Assembly: GCF_004768545.1 (NCBI RefSeq)
Contig: NZ_CP038634.1
Span: forward strand, 992,001-1,056,000
Source: Cupriavidus oxalaticus
GTDB lineage: Bacteria; Pseudomonadota; Gammaproteobacteria; Burkholderiales; Burkholderiaceae
Length of the DNA stretch: 64,000 bases
Direction of reading: 5' to 3'
Positions 55,622-64,000 of this stretch are shown piece after piece (position 1 is the stretch's first letter; each line of letters opens with the position of its first letter). The notes beneath the pieces were generated by a model, which made no database searches, was not told the origin of the DNA, and saw only the letters and a list, made by a program, of their open reading frames with translations. A program made the position numbers and the translations under genes.

Positions 55622-56508
55622 CCACTCCCCCCTGCCTACTGCGACTGCCACTGCGACTGCGCGCCGGGCAATACTGACGGCTGCTCTGATATCCACCCTG
55701 GCGGGCGCGGCCCATGGTCAATCGCGCGGCAAGCGTGGCCGAAGCAAGCCGGAAGTCGCAATGTTACCTAACAGCGACACCCGCCGTCGAGGCTACCGAC
55801 GAGGGGCATGCCGCAACATGCCGGGATCGGCCATCGATCCGAGGCGAAAAACCGGCCAATCGCAACGATCGCGGGCGAGCGGGGGCGGCGGACTGGCGGA
55901 CCGGCGGTGGGAGAGCCCGCGAACACTCAGGCGCGGCATGCAGGGGTTCACCCTATATACGTTGCACGAGAATCGTTCTGCGAAATGGAGCGCTGCGGCA
56001 TTTCTCCCGCCGGATTTGCCCCAAACTATTGCCGCCCACACCCGAACGGGCAAAAACATCCCCCGAATGTGGTAATGCATTTGAAACAAAGCGAAACAAA
56101 TGCACCGAAACACGGACCTTCCGCACCAGGAGCCCGCATTCGGCGCGCATTCAAGGTGCACCCGTCTGAAATTCAGTCCAAACCGCGCAGGCAAGCACAC
56201 TCAGGGAATTCACTGAATCGAATGCGAAGTAGAAGACGTTAATATCTCCTATCGGAACCTCTCATCATGATTAGGCGCTTCGCCTGATTGACACATCGGG
56301 AAAATTCGGCAGAATGATTCCCACTTGTGCAGCGCCCTTTGGGGTGTGTCATTTGGTGTGTTGTTCCGTGACGTTTTCGGTTGTCACGACAGCGACATAT
56401 CGAGGTCATACGGATGCAGCAGCGGAACCAAAACAATCCGTTGCCTGCGTTGCACACGGTGTATAACGAGCGTTTTCGCTCATTTTGAAATCCAAGGTTG
56501 AGATAGAT
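55622..56508. other. 887-bp intergenic region upstream of the cold-shock gene
   Basis: No reading frame here has convincing coding character. It is more AT-rich than its surroundings after about 56080. Visible elements are the inverted repeat TGCATTTG-N13-CAAATGCA (56076-56104), a small hairpin around 56266-56291, CGTGAC-N10-GTCACG (56367-56388), a candidate -10 (TATAAC, 56462-56467), and the GAGCG-TTTT-CGCTC hairpin (56468-56481). The 3' part is probably the long leader of the cold-shock mRNA. The 5' part controls the regulator operon. Confidence 0.5.
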
Positions 56509-56712
56509 ATGGAAACCGGTACCGTTAAGTGGTTCAACGACGCCAAGGGCTTCGGCTTCATCACGCCGGACGCAGGCGGCAACGATCTGTTCGCGCACTT
56601 CTCCGCAATCGAAGGCTCGGGCTTCAAGTCGTTGAAGGAAGGCCAGAAGGTGCGCTACGTCAAGGCCATGGGCCAGAAGGGCGAGCAAGCCACCAAGATT
56701 CAGGCCGTCTGA
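56509..56712 (+). CDS. Cold-shock protein, CspA family
   Basis: A 67-residue protein with both RNA-binding motifs: KGFGFIT (RNP1) and LFAHFSA (RNP2). The single domain folds into a five-stranded barrel that binds single-stranded nucleic acid. The start ATG 56509 ([11 protein letters not shown]) is preferred over a frame extension. A long structured leader and a strong terminator frame it, so it is monocistronic. It may be induced by cold or by growth. Confidence 0.95.
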   Translation: METGTVKWFNDAKGFGFITPDAGGNDLFAHFSAIEGSGFKSLKEGQKVRYVKAMGQKGEQATKIQAV

Positions 56713-56768
56713 TACCGGTTTAGGACCGGCCCGGTCCCGCGGCGTCTCGCGACGCCGCGCCGGCCAGC

Positions 56769-56803
56769 AAGCCCCGCAGCTCCGGCGCGGGGCTTTTCTT
56801 TTG
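56769..56803 (+). terminator. Intrinsic terminator of the cold-shock gene
   Basis: AAGCCCCGC (56769-56777) and GCGGGGCTT (56787-56795) make a perfect 9-bp stem with a 9-nt loop, followed by TTCTTTT. It is about 57 bp after the stop. Confidence 0.85.
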
Positions 56804-56871
56804 CGCGCCGGCAATGCGCTGCCGCCTCCCTGCCGCCGGCCAGGGCGCCGCGATGCCAGGGTTGATGTTGC

Positions 56872-56877
56872 TATAAT
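56872..56877 (+). promoter_or_regulatory. Perfect -10 TATAAT before hpnD
   Basis: TATAAT matches consensus and is 89 bp before the proposed GTG start of hpnD. No -35 of good quality was found 17 bp upstream. Confidence 0.5.
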
Positions 56878-56965
56878 CGCCCGACCCACAACCACCGCCC
56901 GCGCATGGGCGCGCACACCGTTGCGTGCGAAGCGCGGGAAGGTATGCAGCGTGTCGAGGAGTTAC

Positions 56966-57838
56966 GTGGCCGGTACTCAGATCGCAACGCAAGACACCCC
57001 CGCCGCCGTGGCCGGCTCCAGCGCGGGAGCCGCCGCCTCTGCCGGCAGTTCCTTCCATGCCGCACTGCGCATCCTGCCGGCGCACCAGCGCCAGGCCATG
57101 TTCGAGATCTACGCGTTTTGCCGCGCGGTCGACGACATCGCCGACGGCAACGCTCCGCATGCGGAGCGCCTGGCAGGGCTCGATGCCTGGCGCAGCGACA
57201 TCGCCGCCTGCTACGCGGGCAGCCCGCCCGCGGCGCTGCAGCCGCTGGCCGTGCAGATCCGCGCCTTCGACCTGCAGCAGCAGGATTTCCTCGCCGTCAT
57301 CGACGGCATGACCATGGACGTGGTGCAGGACATCCGCGCCCCCGACGCCGCCACCCTCGACCTGTATTGCGACCGCGTGGCGAGCGCGGTGGGGCGGCTG
57401 GCGGTGCGCGTGTTCGGCCTGGAAACGTCGTGCGGCATCGCGCTGGCGCACCACCTGGGGCGAGCGCTGCAGCTGACCAACATCCTGCGCGACATCGACG
57501 AGGATGCCGCCATCGGCCGCCTCTACCTGCCGGCCGAGGCGCTGGCCGCCGCCGGCATCGATGCCGCGGGCGCCACGCCGCAGGCCGTGGTCGCGCACGC
57601 GGCAATCGGCCAGGCTTGCGCGGCGCTGGCCCTGGAAGCGCAGGCGCACTACGACCAGGCCGACGCCATCATGGCGCGCTGCCCGGCACGGCTGGTGCGC
57701 TCGCCGCGCATCATGGCCGACGTCTACCACCGCATCCTCGCGCGCCTGCGCATGCAGGGCTGGCGGGCACCGCGCCAGCGCGTGCGCCTGCCGCGCGCGC
57801 AGTTGCTCTGGATCATGCTGCGCCACGCCATTGGCTGA
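56966..57838 (+). CDS. hpnD: Presqualene diphosphate synthase HpnD
   Basis: A 290-residue class I terpene synthase that condenses two farnesyl diphosphates. The two Asp motifs are visible: FCRAVDDIADGN (first) and TNILRDIDEDAAIGRLYLP (second). The start GTG 56966 is chosen for its GAGGAG just 4 bp upstream; in-frame upstream codons are unlikely. It leads the hpnD-shc-hpnG operon. HpnC and HpnE, which usually accompany it to give squalene, are not in the window. Confidence 0.9.
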   Translation: MAGTQIATQDTPAAVAGSSAGAAASAGSSFHAALRILPAHQRQAMFEIYAFCRAVDDIADGNAPHAERLAGLDAWRSDIAACYAGSPPAALQPLAVQIRAFDLQQQDFLAVIDGMTMDVVQDIRAPDAATLDLYCDRVASAVGRLAVRVFGLETSCGIALAHHLGRALQLTNILRDIDEDAAIGRLYLPAEALAAAGIDAAGATPQAVVAHAAIGQACAALALEAQAHYDQADAIMARCPARLVRSPRIMADVYHRILARLRMQGWRAPRQRVRLPRAQLLWIMLRHAIG

Positions 57839-57926
57839 GCGCCGCATGCCGTTGCCGGCGATGTAAGCCGATGCAAGCCGAGGCCGGGCGCGGATCATCC
57901 CGCCCGCGCCGGCACAAGGAGTCCGC

Positions 57927-59993
57927 ATGTCGATCAACGAGACCGCCTTGGGCACGACAGCCCCGCCTGTCCGGGTCGCCGCCGATCCGGCGTTCGCCCC
58001 TGCTTTCGCCCAGCGATCTGCCGCACAGGAGCTCGACCACGGCATCGGCCTCGCGGTCGATGCGCTGCTGCACCAGCAGCGCCCCGATGGCCACTGGGTC
58101 TACGAGCTGGAAGCCGACGCCACCATCCCGGCCGAATACGTGCTGCTGGTGCATTACCTGGGCGAGGCGCCCGACCTGGCGCTCGAAGCGCGCATCGCGC
58201 GCTACCTGCGCCGCATCCAGAACGCCGATGGCGGCTGGCCGCTGTTCCATGACGGCAAGGCGGACATCAGCGCCAGCGTCAAGGCCTACTTCGCGCTGAA
58301 GATGGCGGGCGACGATCCGCAGGCGCCGCACATGGCGCGCGCGCGCCAGGCCATCCATGCCATGGGCGGCGCCGAGGCCAGCAACGTGTTTACGCGCACG
58401 CTGCTGGCGCTGTACGGCGTGATGCCGTGGTCGGCGGTGCCGATGATGCCCGTGGAAATCATGCTGCTGCCGCGCTGGTTCCCGTTCCACCTGTCCAAGG
58501 TCTCTTACTGGGCGCGCACGGTGATCGTGCCGCTGCTGGTGCTGAACAGCCTGCGCCCGCGCGCGCGCAACCCGCGCGGGATCGGCATCGACGAACTCTT
58601 CTCCAACCCGCGCCGCAGCGTCGGCCTCGCGCCGCGCGCGCCGCACCAGCACGCCGGCTGGTACAACCTGTTCCGCGGGCTCGACGCGCTGCTGCGCGTG
58701 GCCGAGCCGGCGTTCCCGCGCGTGCTGCGCCGGCGCGCCATCGCCGCGGCGCAAAGGTTCGTGCGCGAGCGGCTGAATGGCGAGGACGGGCTCGGCGCGA
58801 TCTTTCCGGCGATGGCCAACAGCGTGATGATGTTCGACGTGCTGGGCGTGCCGGCCGACGATCCCGCGCGCGCGGTGGCCCGGCACTCGGTCGAGCGGCT
58901 GCTGGTCGAGCATGGCGACGAGGCCTACTGCCAGCCCTGCCTGTCGCCGGTGTGGGACACCGCGCTGGCCGCGCAAGCGCTGCTCGAGACCGGAGAGGCG
59001 CGCGCGGCCGCGGCCGTGGGGCGCGCGCTGGACTGGCTCAAGCCGCTGCAGGTGCTGGACGTGCGCGGCGACTGGAGCGTGCGCCGCCCGCGGGTGCGCC
59101 CGGGTGGATGGGCCTTCCAGTACGCCAACGCGCATTACCCGGATGTCGACGACACCGCCGTGGTGGCGGCGGCGATGGACCGCTACATGCGCGAACACGC
59201 CACGCCCGGCCGCTACGACGAAGCCGTGGCACGCGCGGCCGAATGGATCGTCGGCATGCAGAGCGGCAACGGCGGCTGGGGTGCGTTCGAGCCCGAGAAC
59301 ACGCACCTGTACCTGAACAACATCCCCTTCGCCGACCACGGCGCACTGCTGGACCCGCCCACCGCGGATGTCTCGGCGCGCTGCCTGTCGATGCTGTGCC
59401 AGACCGGCGCCACGCCCGCCAGCAGCGAGCCCGCCGCGCGCGCGCTGCGCTACCTGCTGGCCGAGCAGCTGCCGGATGGCAGCTGGTTCGGCCGCTGGGG
59501 CACCAACTACATCTACGGCACCTGGAGCGCGCTGTGCGCGCTGAATGCGGCCGGCCTGGGGCCCGACGCGCCCGCGGTGCGGCGCGCCGCCGACTGGCTG
59601 GCCGGAATCCAGAACGACGACGGCGGCTGGGGCGAAGACGGCGCCAGCTACCGGCTCGACTACCGCGGCTATGAGGCCGCGCCCAGCGTGGCATCGCAGA
59701 CTGCCTGGGCCTTGCTGGCGCTGATGGCGGCCGGCGCCGTGCAACACCCGGCGGTCGCGCGCGGCATCGGCTACCTGCTGCGCACGCAGCGCCCGCCGCA
59801 GGAAGGCGGGCTCTGGCACGAGCCGCGCTTCACCGCCGTGGGTTTCCCGCGCGTGTTCTACCTGCGCTACCACGGATACGCGCGCTATTTCCCGCTGTGG
59901 GCGCTGGCGCGCTACCGCAACCTGCGGCGCGGCGGTGACGGTGGCGGTGGCGGTGAGGGTGTCGCTGAGGGCCGCGTGGCGTGGGGCCTGTGA
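57927..59993 (+). CDS. shc: Squalene-hopene cyclase
   Basis: A 688-residue enzyme that cyclises squalene to hopene/hopanol. The catalytic Asp motif DVDDTA is at residues 406-411, and several QW-type repeats (such as QNADGGWPLFHDGKADI and QSGNGGWGAF) are seen. AAGGAG precedes the ATG at 57927. A Gly-rich low-complexity C-terminus (GGDGGGGG, DNA repeat) extends past the conserved end. Its stop overlaps the GTG of hpnG by four bases. Confidence 0.95.
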   Translation: MSINETALGTTAPPVRVAADPAFAPAFAQRSAAQELDHGIGLAVDALLHQQRPDGHWVYELEADATIPAEYVLLVHYLGEAPDLALEARIARYLRRIQNADGGWPLFHDGKADISASVKAYFALKMAGDDPQAPHMARARQAIHAMGGAEASNVFTRTLLALYGVMPWSAVPMMPVEIMLLPRWFPFHLSKVSYWARTVIVPLLVLNSLRPRARNPRGIGIDELFSNPRRSVGLAPRAPHQHAGWYNLFRGLDALLRVAEPAFPRVLRRRAIAAAQRFVRERLNGEDGLGAIFPAMANSVMMFDVLGVPADDPARAVARHSVERLLVEHGDEAYCQPCLSPVWDTALAAQALLETGEARAAAAVGRALDWLKPLQVLDVRGDWSVRRPRVRPGGWAFQYANAHYPDVDDTAVVAAAMDRYMREHATPGRYDEAVARAAEWIVGMQSGNGGWGAFEPENTHLYLNNIPFADHGALLDPPTADVSARCLSMLCQTGATPASSEPAARALRYLLAEQLPDGSWFGRWGTNYIYGTWSALCALNAAGLGPDAPAVRRAADWLAGIQNDDGGWGEDGASYRLDYRGYEAAPSVASQTAWALLALMAAGAVQHPAVARGIGYLLRTQRPPQEGGLWHEPRFTAVGFPRVFYLRYHGYARYFPLWALARYRNLRRGGDGGGGGEGVAEGRVAWGL

Positions 59994-60670
59994 ACGCGCC
60001 CTTCGTCATGGTCGTCACCGGCATGGATTTCGAGGCCGGCATCGCCGCCGGCCCGCATTGCCGCGTGGTGCACGGGCTGCGCGGCGTCGCGCTGGAGCAG
60101 GAGGTGTCGGCCATGGCCAGCCGCGCGTGCCGGGGCATCGTCAGCTTCGGCGTCGCCGGCGGGCTGGACCCGGCGCTGGCGCCCGGCGACCTGGTCATTG
60201 CCGATGAGATCCGCGCGCCCGGCGAACGCTACGACACCGCGCCGGACTGGACCCATGCGCTGCACGCGGCGCTGCCGCATGCCCGGGTCGGCCCCATCGC
60301 CGGCACGGAAGAGCCGGTGCTCGACGTCGCCGCAAAACACGCGCTGCGGCAGGCCAGCGGCGCGCTGTGCGTCGACATGGAATCGCATCTCGCCGCGCGC
60401 ATGGCCGCCGCCTGCCGGCTGCCGTTCGCGGCTTGCCGCGTGGTCATCGACCCGGCCAGCCGCGCCGTGCCGGCCGCGGCGGCGGCAGGGATGGGGGAAG
60501 GCGGCAAGACCGATGTGGCGGCGGTGCTGGGCGGGCTGCTGCGCGCGCCGTGGCAATTGCCGGCGCTGCTGCGGCTGGCGGGCGATGCCGCCGCGGCGCG
60601 TGGCGCGCTGCGGGCGGCCAGGCTGGCGGTGGGCGACGGCTTTGCGTTGCGCGACGTGCTGCAGCAGTAG
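59990..60670 (+). CDS. hpnG: Adenosylhopane nucleosidase/phosphorylase HpnG
   Basis: A 226-residue nucleoside-phosphorylase-like protein that removes adenine from adenosylhopane to yield ribosylhopane. Conserved segments are SFGVAGGLDPALAPGDLVIADEI, CVDMESHLAARMAAACRLPFAACRVVIDPASR. The start is GTG 59990, overlapping the shc stop (GTGA). It works directly after HpnH, encoded in the other hopanoid block. Confidence 0.9.
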   Translation: MNAPFVMVVTGMDFEAGIAAGPHCRVVHGLRGVALEQEVSAMASRACRGIVSFGVAGGLDPALAPGDLVIADEIRAPGERYDTAPDWTHALHAALPHARVGPIAGTEEPVLDVAAKHALRQASGALCVDMESHLAARMAAACRLPFAACRVVIDPASRAVPAAAAAGMGEGGKTDVAAVLGGLLRAPWQLPALLRLAGDAAAARGALRAARLAVGDGFALRDVLQQ

Positions 60671-60705
60671 GCGGGCCGGTCGAGCCGAACGTCGCCCGGA
60701 TTTCC

Positions 60706-61959
60706 TCAGCCGAACTTCCTCACCGCATCCAGCGCCAGCCCGCTGCCGATGCTGCCGAATCGGTCGCCTTCGACGCAGCGCGCCTGCGGCAGCAGTGCCG
60801 CCAGCCGCTGGCGCAGCAACGGCACGCTGCTGGAACCGCCAGTGAAGAAGATGGTATTGACGCCGTTGCCGTCCACGCCCGCGTCAACCAGCAGTTGCTG
60901 GACCGTCTTCTCGGTCCTGGCGACCAGCTTGTCGATCGACGCATCGAATTCGTCGCGCGTGATCGTCAGCATCAGCCCCTGCTCCAGCCGGTGCAGGTCG
61001 ACCTCGGTGCTGGCCGCATCCGACAGCGCGATCTTGGCGCCTTCCACCTGGATCGCCAGCCAGTGGCCGGCACGCTCGCGGATCAGCCGCACCAGGCGGT
61101 CGAGGCTGACGGTGTCGGCAGCATCGCGGTAGTTGTCCATCACCACCGACCAGGCCTTGCGCGTGTAGACGTAGTTGATGGTGTGCCAGCTGGCCAGGTC
61201 GAAGTACTGGCTCGACGGCATCGCCTTGCCGTTGCGCAGCTGGCTGCCCAGCCCAAGCAGCGGCATGGCGCGCGCCAGGCTGAGCGCGCGGTCGAAGTCG
61301 GTGCCGCCGATATGCACGCCACCGTTGGCAAGGATGTCTCCCCTGCGGTCGGTCTTGCGGGCGCGTTCGGGCGACAGGCGCACCAGCGAGAAGTCCGAGG
61401 TGCCACCGCCGATATCGGCCACCAGCACCAGCTCCTCGCGCGAAATGCCGGCTTCGTAGTCGAACGCCGCGGCGATCGGCTCGTACTGGAACGCGATCTC
61501 GGCAAAGCCGGCGTCGCGCGCGATCTCGGCCAGCGTCTCTTCGGCGAGCCGGTCGGCGGCCGGGTCCTCGTCAATGAAGAACACCGGGCGGCCCAGCACC
61601 GCGTGGGTAAAGGTGGTGCCGCCGGCCTGCTCGGCGCGGGCCTTCAGCTCGCGGATGAAATGCGCCAGCAGCTTGCGGAACGGCATGGCCTGCCCCATCA
61701 CCTCGGTGCTGTCGTCCATCATCGAGGTGCCGAGCAGGCTCTTGAGCGAGCGCATCAGCCGCCCTTCATAGCCGGCCAGGTAGTCGCCGAGCGCGGCGCG
61801 GCCATAGCTGACCAGCGGATCCTCGGCGTGAAAGAAGATCACCGACGGCAGCGTCACCTTGCCGTCTTCCAGCGGCAGCAGCGCCGCGGGGCGGTCGGGC
61901 CGGCTCCAGCCGACGGTTGAGTTGGACGTGCCGAAGTCCAGGCCGCATGCGTTTGACAT
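60706..61959 (-). CDS. Hsp70-family protein, YegD-like
   Basis: A 417-residue actin-like ATPase. The phosphate-1 motif LDFGTSNSTVGW, phosphate-2 VADIGGGTSDFSL and the adenosine motif IFFTGGSSSVPLLRQRL are clear. It lacks a substrate-binding domain, as is usual for YegD. Starts at 61959, 61962 and a TTG at 61983 are possible; 61959 (MSNACGLDFG) is chosen by the position of the fold. The cellular role of the group is unknown. It is convergent with hpnG. Confidence 0.88.
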   Translation of the reverse strand: MSNACGLDFGTSNSTVGWSRPDRPAALLPLEDGKVTLPSVIFFHAEDPLVSYGRAALGDYLAGYEGRLMRSLKSLLGTSMMDDSTEVMGQAMPFRKLLAHFIRELKARAEQAGGTTFTHAVLGRPVFFIDEDPAADRLAEETLAEIARDAGFAEIAFQYEPIAAAFDYEAGISREELVLVADIGGGTSDFSLVRLSPERARKTDRRGDILANGGVHIGGTDFDRALSLARAMPLLGLGSQLRNGKAMPSSQYFDLASWHTINYVYTRKAWSVVMDNYRDAADTVSLDRLVRLIRERAGHWLAIQVEGAKIALSDAASTEVDLHRLEQGLMLTITRDEFDASIDKLVARTEKTVQQLLVDAGVDGNGVNTIFFTGGSSSVPLLRQRLAALLPQARCVEGDRFGSIGSGLALDAVRKFG

Positions 61960-62062
61960 CATTGATTCCAGATTTTCCTGCAAGACACCACATCAGTTGC
62001 CGCTGGACGCGAGTCCGGGCGGGGGCGCCATTGTAGGGCAGGCGCGCGGCGGCCCCGCGATT

Positions 62063-63301
62063 TCAGGCGACGGGGTCGGCGGCAGGCTCCAGCATCGGCG
62101 GGGCGTGGCCCGGCACCGGCGCGGCCATCGACGAGGCCAGCACATAGCGGTCACGCCCGTGCTCCTTGGCGCAGTACAGCGCGCGGTCGGCATCGGCGAA
62201 CAGCGCGCGCCACAGGCCTTCCTTACTGCCCGGGCCGCCGCGCAGCTGGGCCACGCCGATGCTGACGCTGGCAAAGCCCTGCGCGCCCGGCAGCGCGATC
62301 GCGCGCACCTTGCGCAGGATGCGGTTGGCCAGCGCCGACGCCTGCTGCTCGTCGGTGTGCGGGCACAGGATGCAGAACTCCTCGCCGCCATAGCGCCCGG
62401 CCACGTCGGAGGCGCGGCGCGAGTTGTCCAGCGCGTGCGCCACTTCGCGCAGCACCGCATCGCCGGCATGGTGGCCGAAGGTATCGTTGACCTGCTTGAA
62501 GTAGTCGATGTCGATCACCAGGCAGGACAGCGGCAGCCCGTCGCGCTGCCAGCGCGCCACCAGCTGCAGCGCCGACATCTCCAGCGCGCCGCGGTTGAGC
62601 AGGCCGGTCAGCGCATCGACGCGCGCGCCGCTCTCGTTGTGCGCGACGATCTGCTCCATTGCCATCACGGTGAAGCCGAACAGGCCCAGCAGCGTGGCGA
62701 TCAGCGGCGCCAGCATCCAGGCCGAGCCGGCGGGGCCGGCGAAGAACAGGATCATCGGCTGCGCATCGGCGCCGGCCAGCCGCATCGCATGGTCAAAGCC
62801 GGCCAGCTGCGTGGCCAGTTGCACCAGGCTGGCAACCAGCACCAGCGGGGCTCCGATGCTGCGCCGCCCGCGCCCGGCGCGCGCCAGCGTGGCAAAGGTG
62901 GCCAGCGACAACAGCGCCAGCACGCCGTAGACCACGCGCAGCACCAGCTGAGGCCCGCCGGGCAGGCCACCAACGGCCACCAGGGTGGCCAGCACGATGG
63001 TGGCGGCACTGGCCAGCGCGCCCGGGTACGCCGGTACGCCGTAATAGACGCGCACCCCGCGGTAGATCAGCAGCCAGCCGATGACGAAGGCACCCGCCCC
63101 TAACGTGCCAAGGTGGATGGTGCCTGTGGCCGCGCTCAACGCCAGCGCCAGGCCCGCGCCGGATGCCAGCACGTGCCCCGATGCCCACAGGCGTCCCGCC
63201 TCGCTCGCGCGCAGCGCGAACACCAGCCCCGCCGCGATCACCAGCGTGCTGCAGAAAAACACCATCATCACGACCGCAATGGTCTGCTGGTCCAGGTGCA
63301 C
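62063..63301 (-). CDS. Membrane diguanylate cyclase (GGDEF)
   Basis: A 412-residue protein. About seven hydrophobic helices (residues 5-225) precede a GGDEF domain (residues about 235-390) with DALTGLLNRGAL, the metal-binding VIDIDYFKQVNDTFGH, and the active signature GGEEF. This is a c-di-GMP synthase. The start GTG 63301 is preferred because GAGGA lies 5 bp upstream; a TTG at 63337 is possible. The inhibitory site is not identified. Confidence 0.9.
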   Translation of the reverse strand: MHLDQQTIAVVMMVFFCSTLVIAAGLVFALRASEAGRLWASGHVLASGAGLALALSAATGTIHLGTLGAGAFVIGWLLIYRGVRVYYGVPAYPGALASAATIVLATLVAVGGLPGGPQLVLRVVYGVLALLSLATFATLARAGRGRRSIGAPLVLVASLVQLATQLAGFDHAMRLAGADAQPMILFFAGPAGSAWMLAPLIATLLGLFGFTVMAMEQIVAHNESGARVDALTGLLNRGALEMSALQLVARWQRDGLPLSCLVIDIDYFKQVNDTFGHHAGDAVLREVAHALDNSRRASDVAGRYGGEEFCILCPHTDEQQASALANRILRKVRAIALPGAQGFASVSIGVAQLRGGPGSKEGLWRALFADADRALYCAKEHGRDRYVLASSMAAPVPGHAPPMLEPAADPVA

Positions 63302-63778
63302 GGGAATCCTCAAGGAGGCGGTCCGCCTTGCCGTCAATCGATGGGCGGGACTGGGGCCAAGGGACAGTCAAGATACGCCGCGGCAGGCCGGCGGCGCTCG
63401 GCAAACGAGCATGATAGCCCGCGTGCGCTGGCAGTTGGCACCCCCGTCTAGCCGGGGGCGTGCATGACGGGCCGGTTGTGGTGCCGGCGCCGCTGCGCGG
63501 CGTCGCATGGATAGATCCCACTGGCGTTTTTATGCAACACCCAGACCGCGTTGAAGGATGCCTCTAACGGCAACCACTCGCGCGCAAGCGGCTTGCGCGC
63601 CCCACCAGCCTCAGCATGCGCCACATTGCCACCACGCAATCGCCACTCGCTCGCGTGCAAGCGGAATTGAGGTCAAAGTTGGTTGCATTTGGTTAAGCAG
63701 GCACTGCACCGGCTGGATAAAATCATGCGTTGCCTACCGCGCCGACCGCGCAAGAATCTCGCGTCAATACTGCATCAA
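63302..63778. other. 477-bp intergenic region
   Basis: The region has no gene with coding character. Repeat-rich GC stretches sit at about 63440-63500; a fairly AT-rich segment at 63670-63730 may be a promoter for the ORF at the edge (candidate -10 around 63716, GATAAA). Confidence 0.4.
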
Positions 63779-64000
63779 TGACCCGCCCTGCTATTCCCGA
63801 CCCTGGTATGACCGTTCCCGCCCTCTCGCTTGGCGCCATCCTGGATGACCTGCGCAGCGCACCGCGCCCGCTGACATCCGCGGAGTACGCATACCTGGCG
63901 CACCTGCGGCAACGCATCGTCACCGGCGATGCCGACTTGTGGACCACGCTGGAGACCGCCGGCGTGCCGTGCCGCGAACGCCGCCTGTCGCCCGAGGTGA
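63779..64000 (+). CDS. Unrecognised ORF, cut by the window edge
   Basis: At least 74 residues (MTRPAIPDPGMTVPALSLG...) continue past the end. Composition and codon use fit a real gene; ILDDLRSAPRPLTSAEYAYLAHLRQRIVTGDADLW looks helical and soluble. No family is recognised. A second Met at 63809 is a possible start. Confidence 0.5.

Noticed and set aside
55793..56242. Several 104 to 151-codon frames in the gap before the cold-shock gene
   Set aside because: They overlap on both strands, have no ribosome sites, domains, or codon bias.

Overview
The window is dense, very GC-rich DNA with short intergenic gaps, strong G/C third-position bias and gene content typical of a metabolically versatile betaproteobacterium. 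The closest fit is Burkholderiaceae, most likely Cupriavidus/Ralstonia-like. This placement is inferred from the Burkholderiales-type porin, the two-part hopanoid locus, copSRABCD and the TAXI receptor; no rRNA, tRNA, CRISPR array or insertion sequence was seen.

Layout. (1) 54-8913: a catabolic cluster with a CntA/GbcA-like Rieske oxygenase, a betaine-aldehyde-dehydrogenase-like enzyme, a choline-dehydrogenase-like GMC flavoenzyme, a TorF-type outer-membrane protein, a small membrane protein, an APC permease with its own sigma70-like promoter, and a PDR-type reductase that probably feeds the oxygenase. (2) 8923-9798: an SRPBCC gene and an ArsR-type regulator behind a promoter carrying two matching palindromes. 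(3) 9988-14260: a MacAB/Lol-like exporter (adaptor, ATPase, two FtsX-type permeases), bracketed by related hairpins. (4) 14531-17297: GltS followed by a lipoprotein TAXI receptor. (5) 17319-23800: CDP-diacylglycerol pyrophosphatase, a DM13 protein, a porin, PBP1A and a VapBC pair. (6) 23898-29727: DUF1501/DUF1800 pair, an apparently exported NADP-oxidoreductase-like lipoprotein, a YVTN propeller, and a scar where an ankyrin gene is joined to a quinoprotein dehydrogenase remnant. (7) 29987-31366: amino-acid permease.

Hopanoid genes lie in two blocks. Block A (31539-41014) is hpnB, hpnA, ispH, hpnH, a wrecked and internally inverted hpnK, hpnM, hpnN and mlaA. Block B (56966-60670) is hpnD, shc and hpnG. 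Together they cover squalene precursor, cyclisation, adenosylhopane formation and its processing, and export to the outer membrane. The genes for cyclitol-ether head groups appear to have been lost from the gap between hpnH and hpnM.

Between the blocks are an FKBP, a TTC38-like TPR protein, a DUF6152/DUF6644 pair, the copper operon copABCD with divergent copRS, and a three-gene signalling unit (OmpR-type regulator, LysM-FecR-Fn3-like protein, CHASE2 histidine kinase) whose last two genes overlap across a repeat. The window ends with a cold-shock gene (before block B), a YegD-like Hsp70, a diguanylate cyclase and a truncated unknown ORF.

Most very long ORFs on the opposite strand of these genes are high-GC artefacts and are left out.
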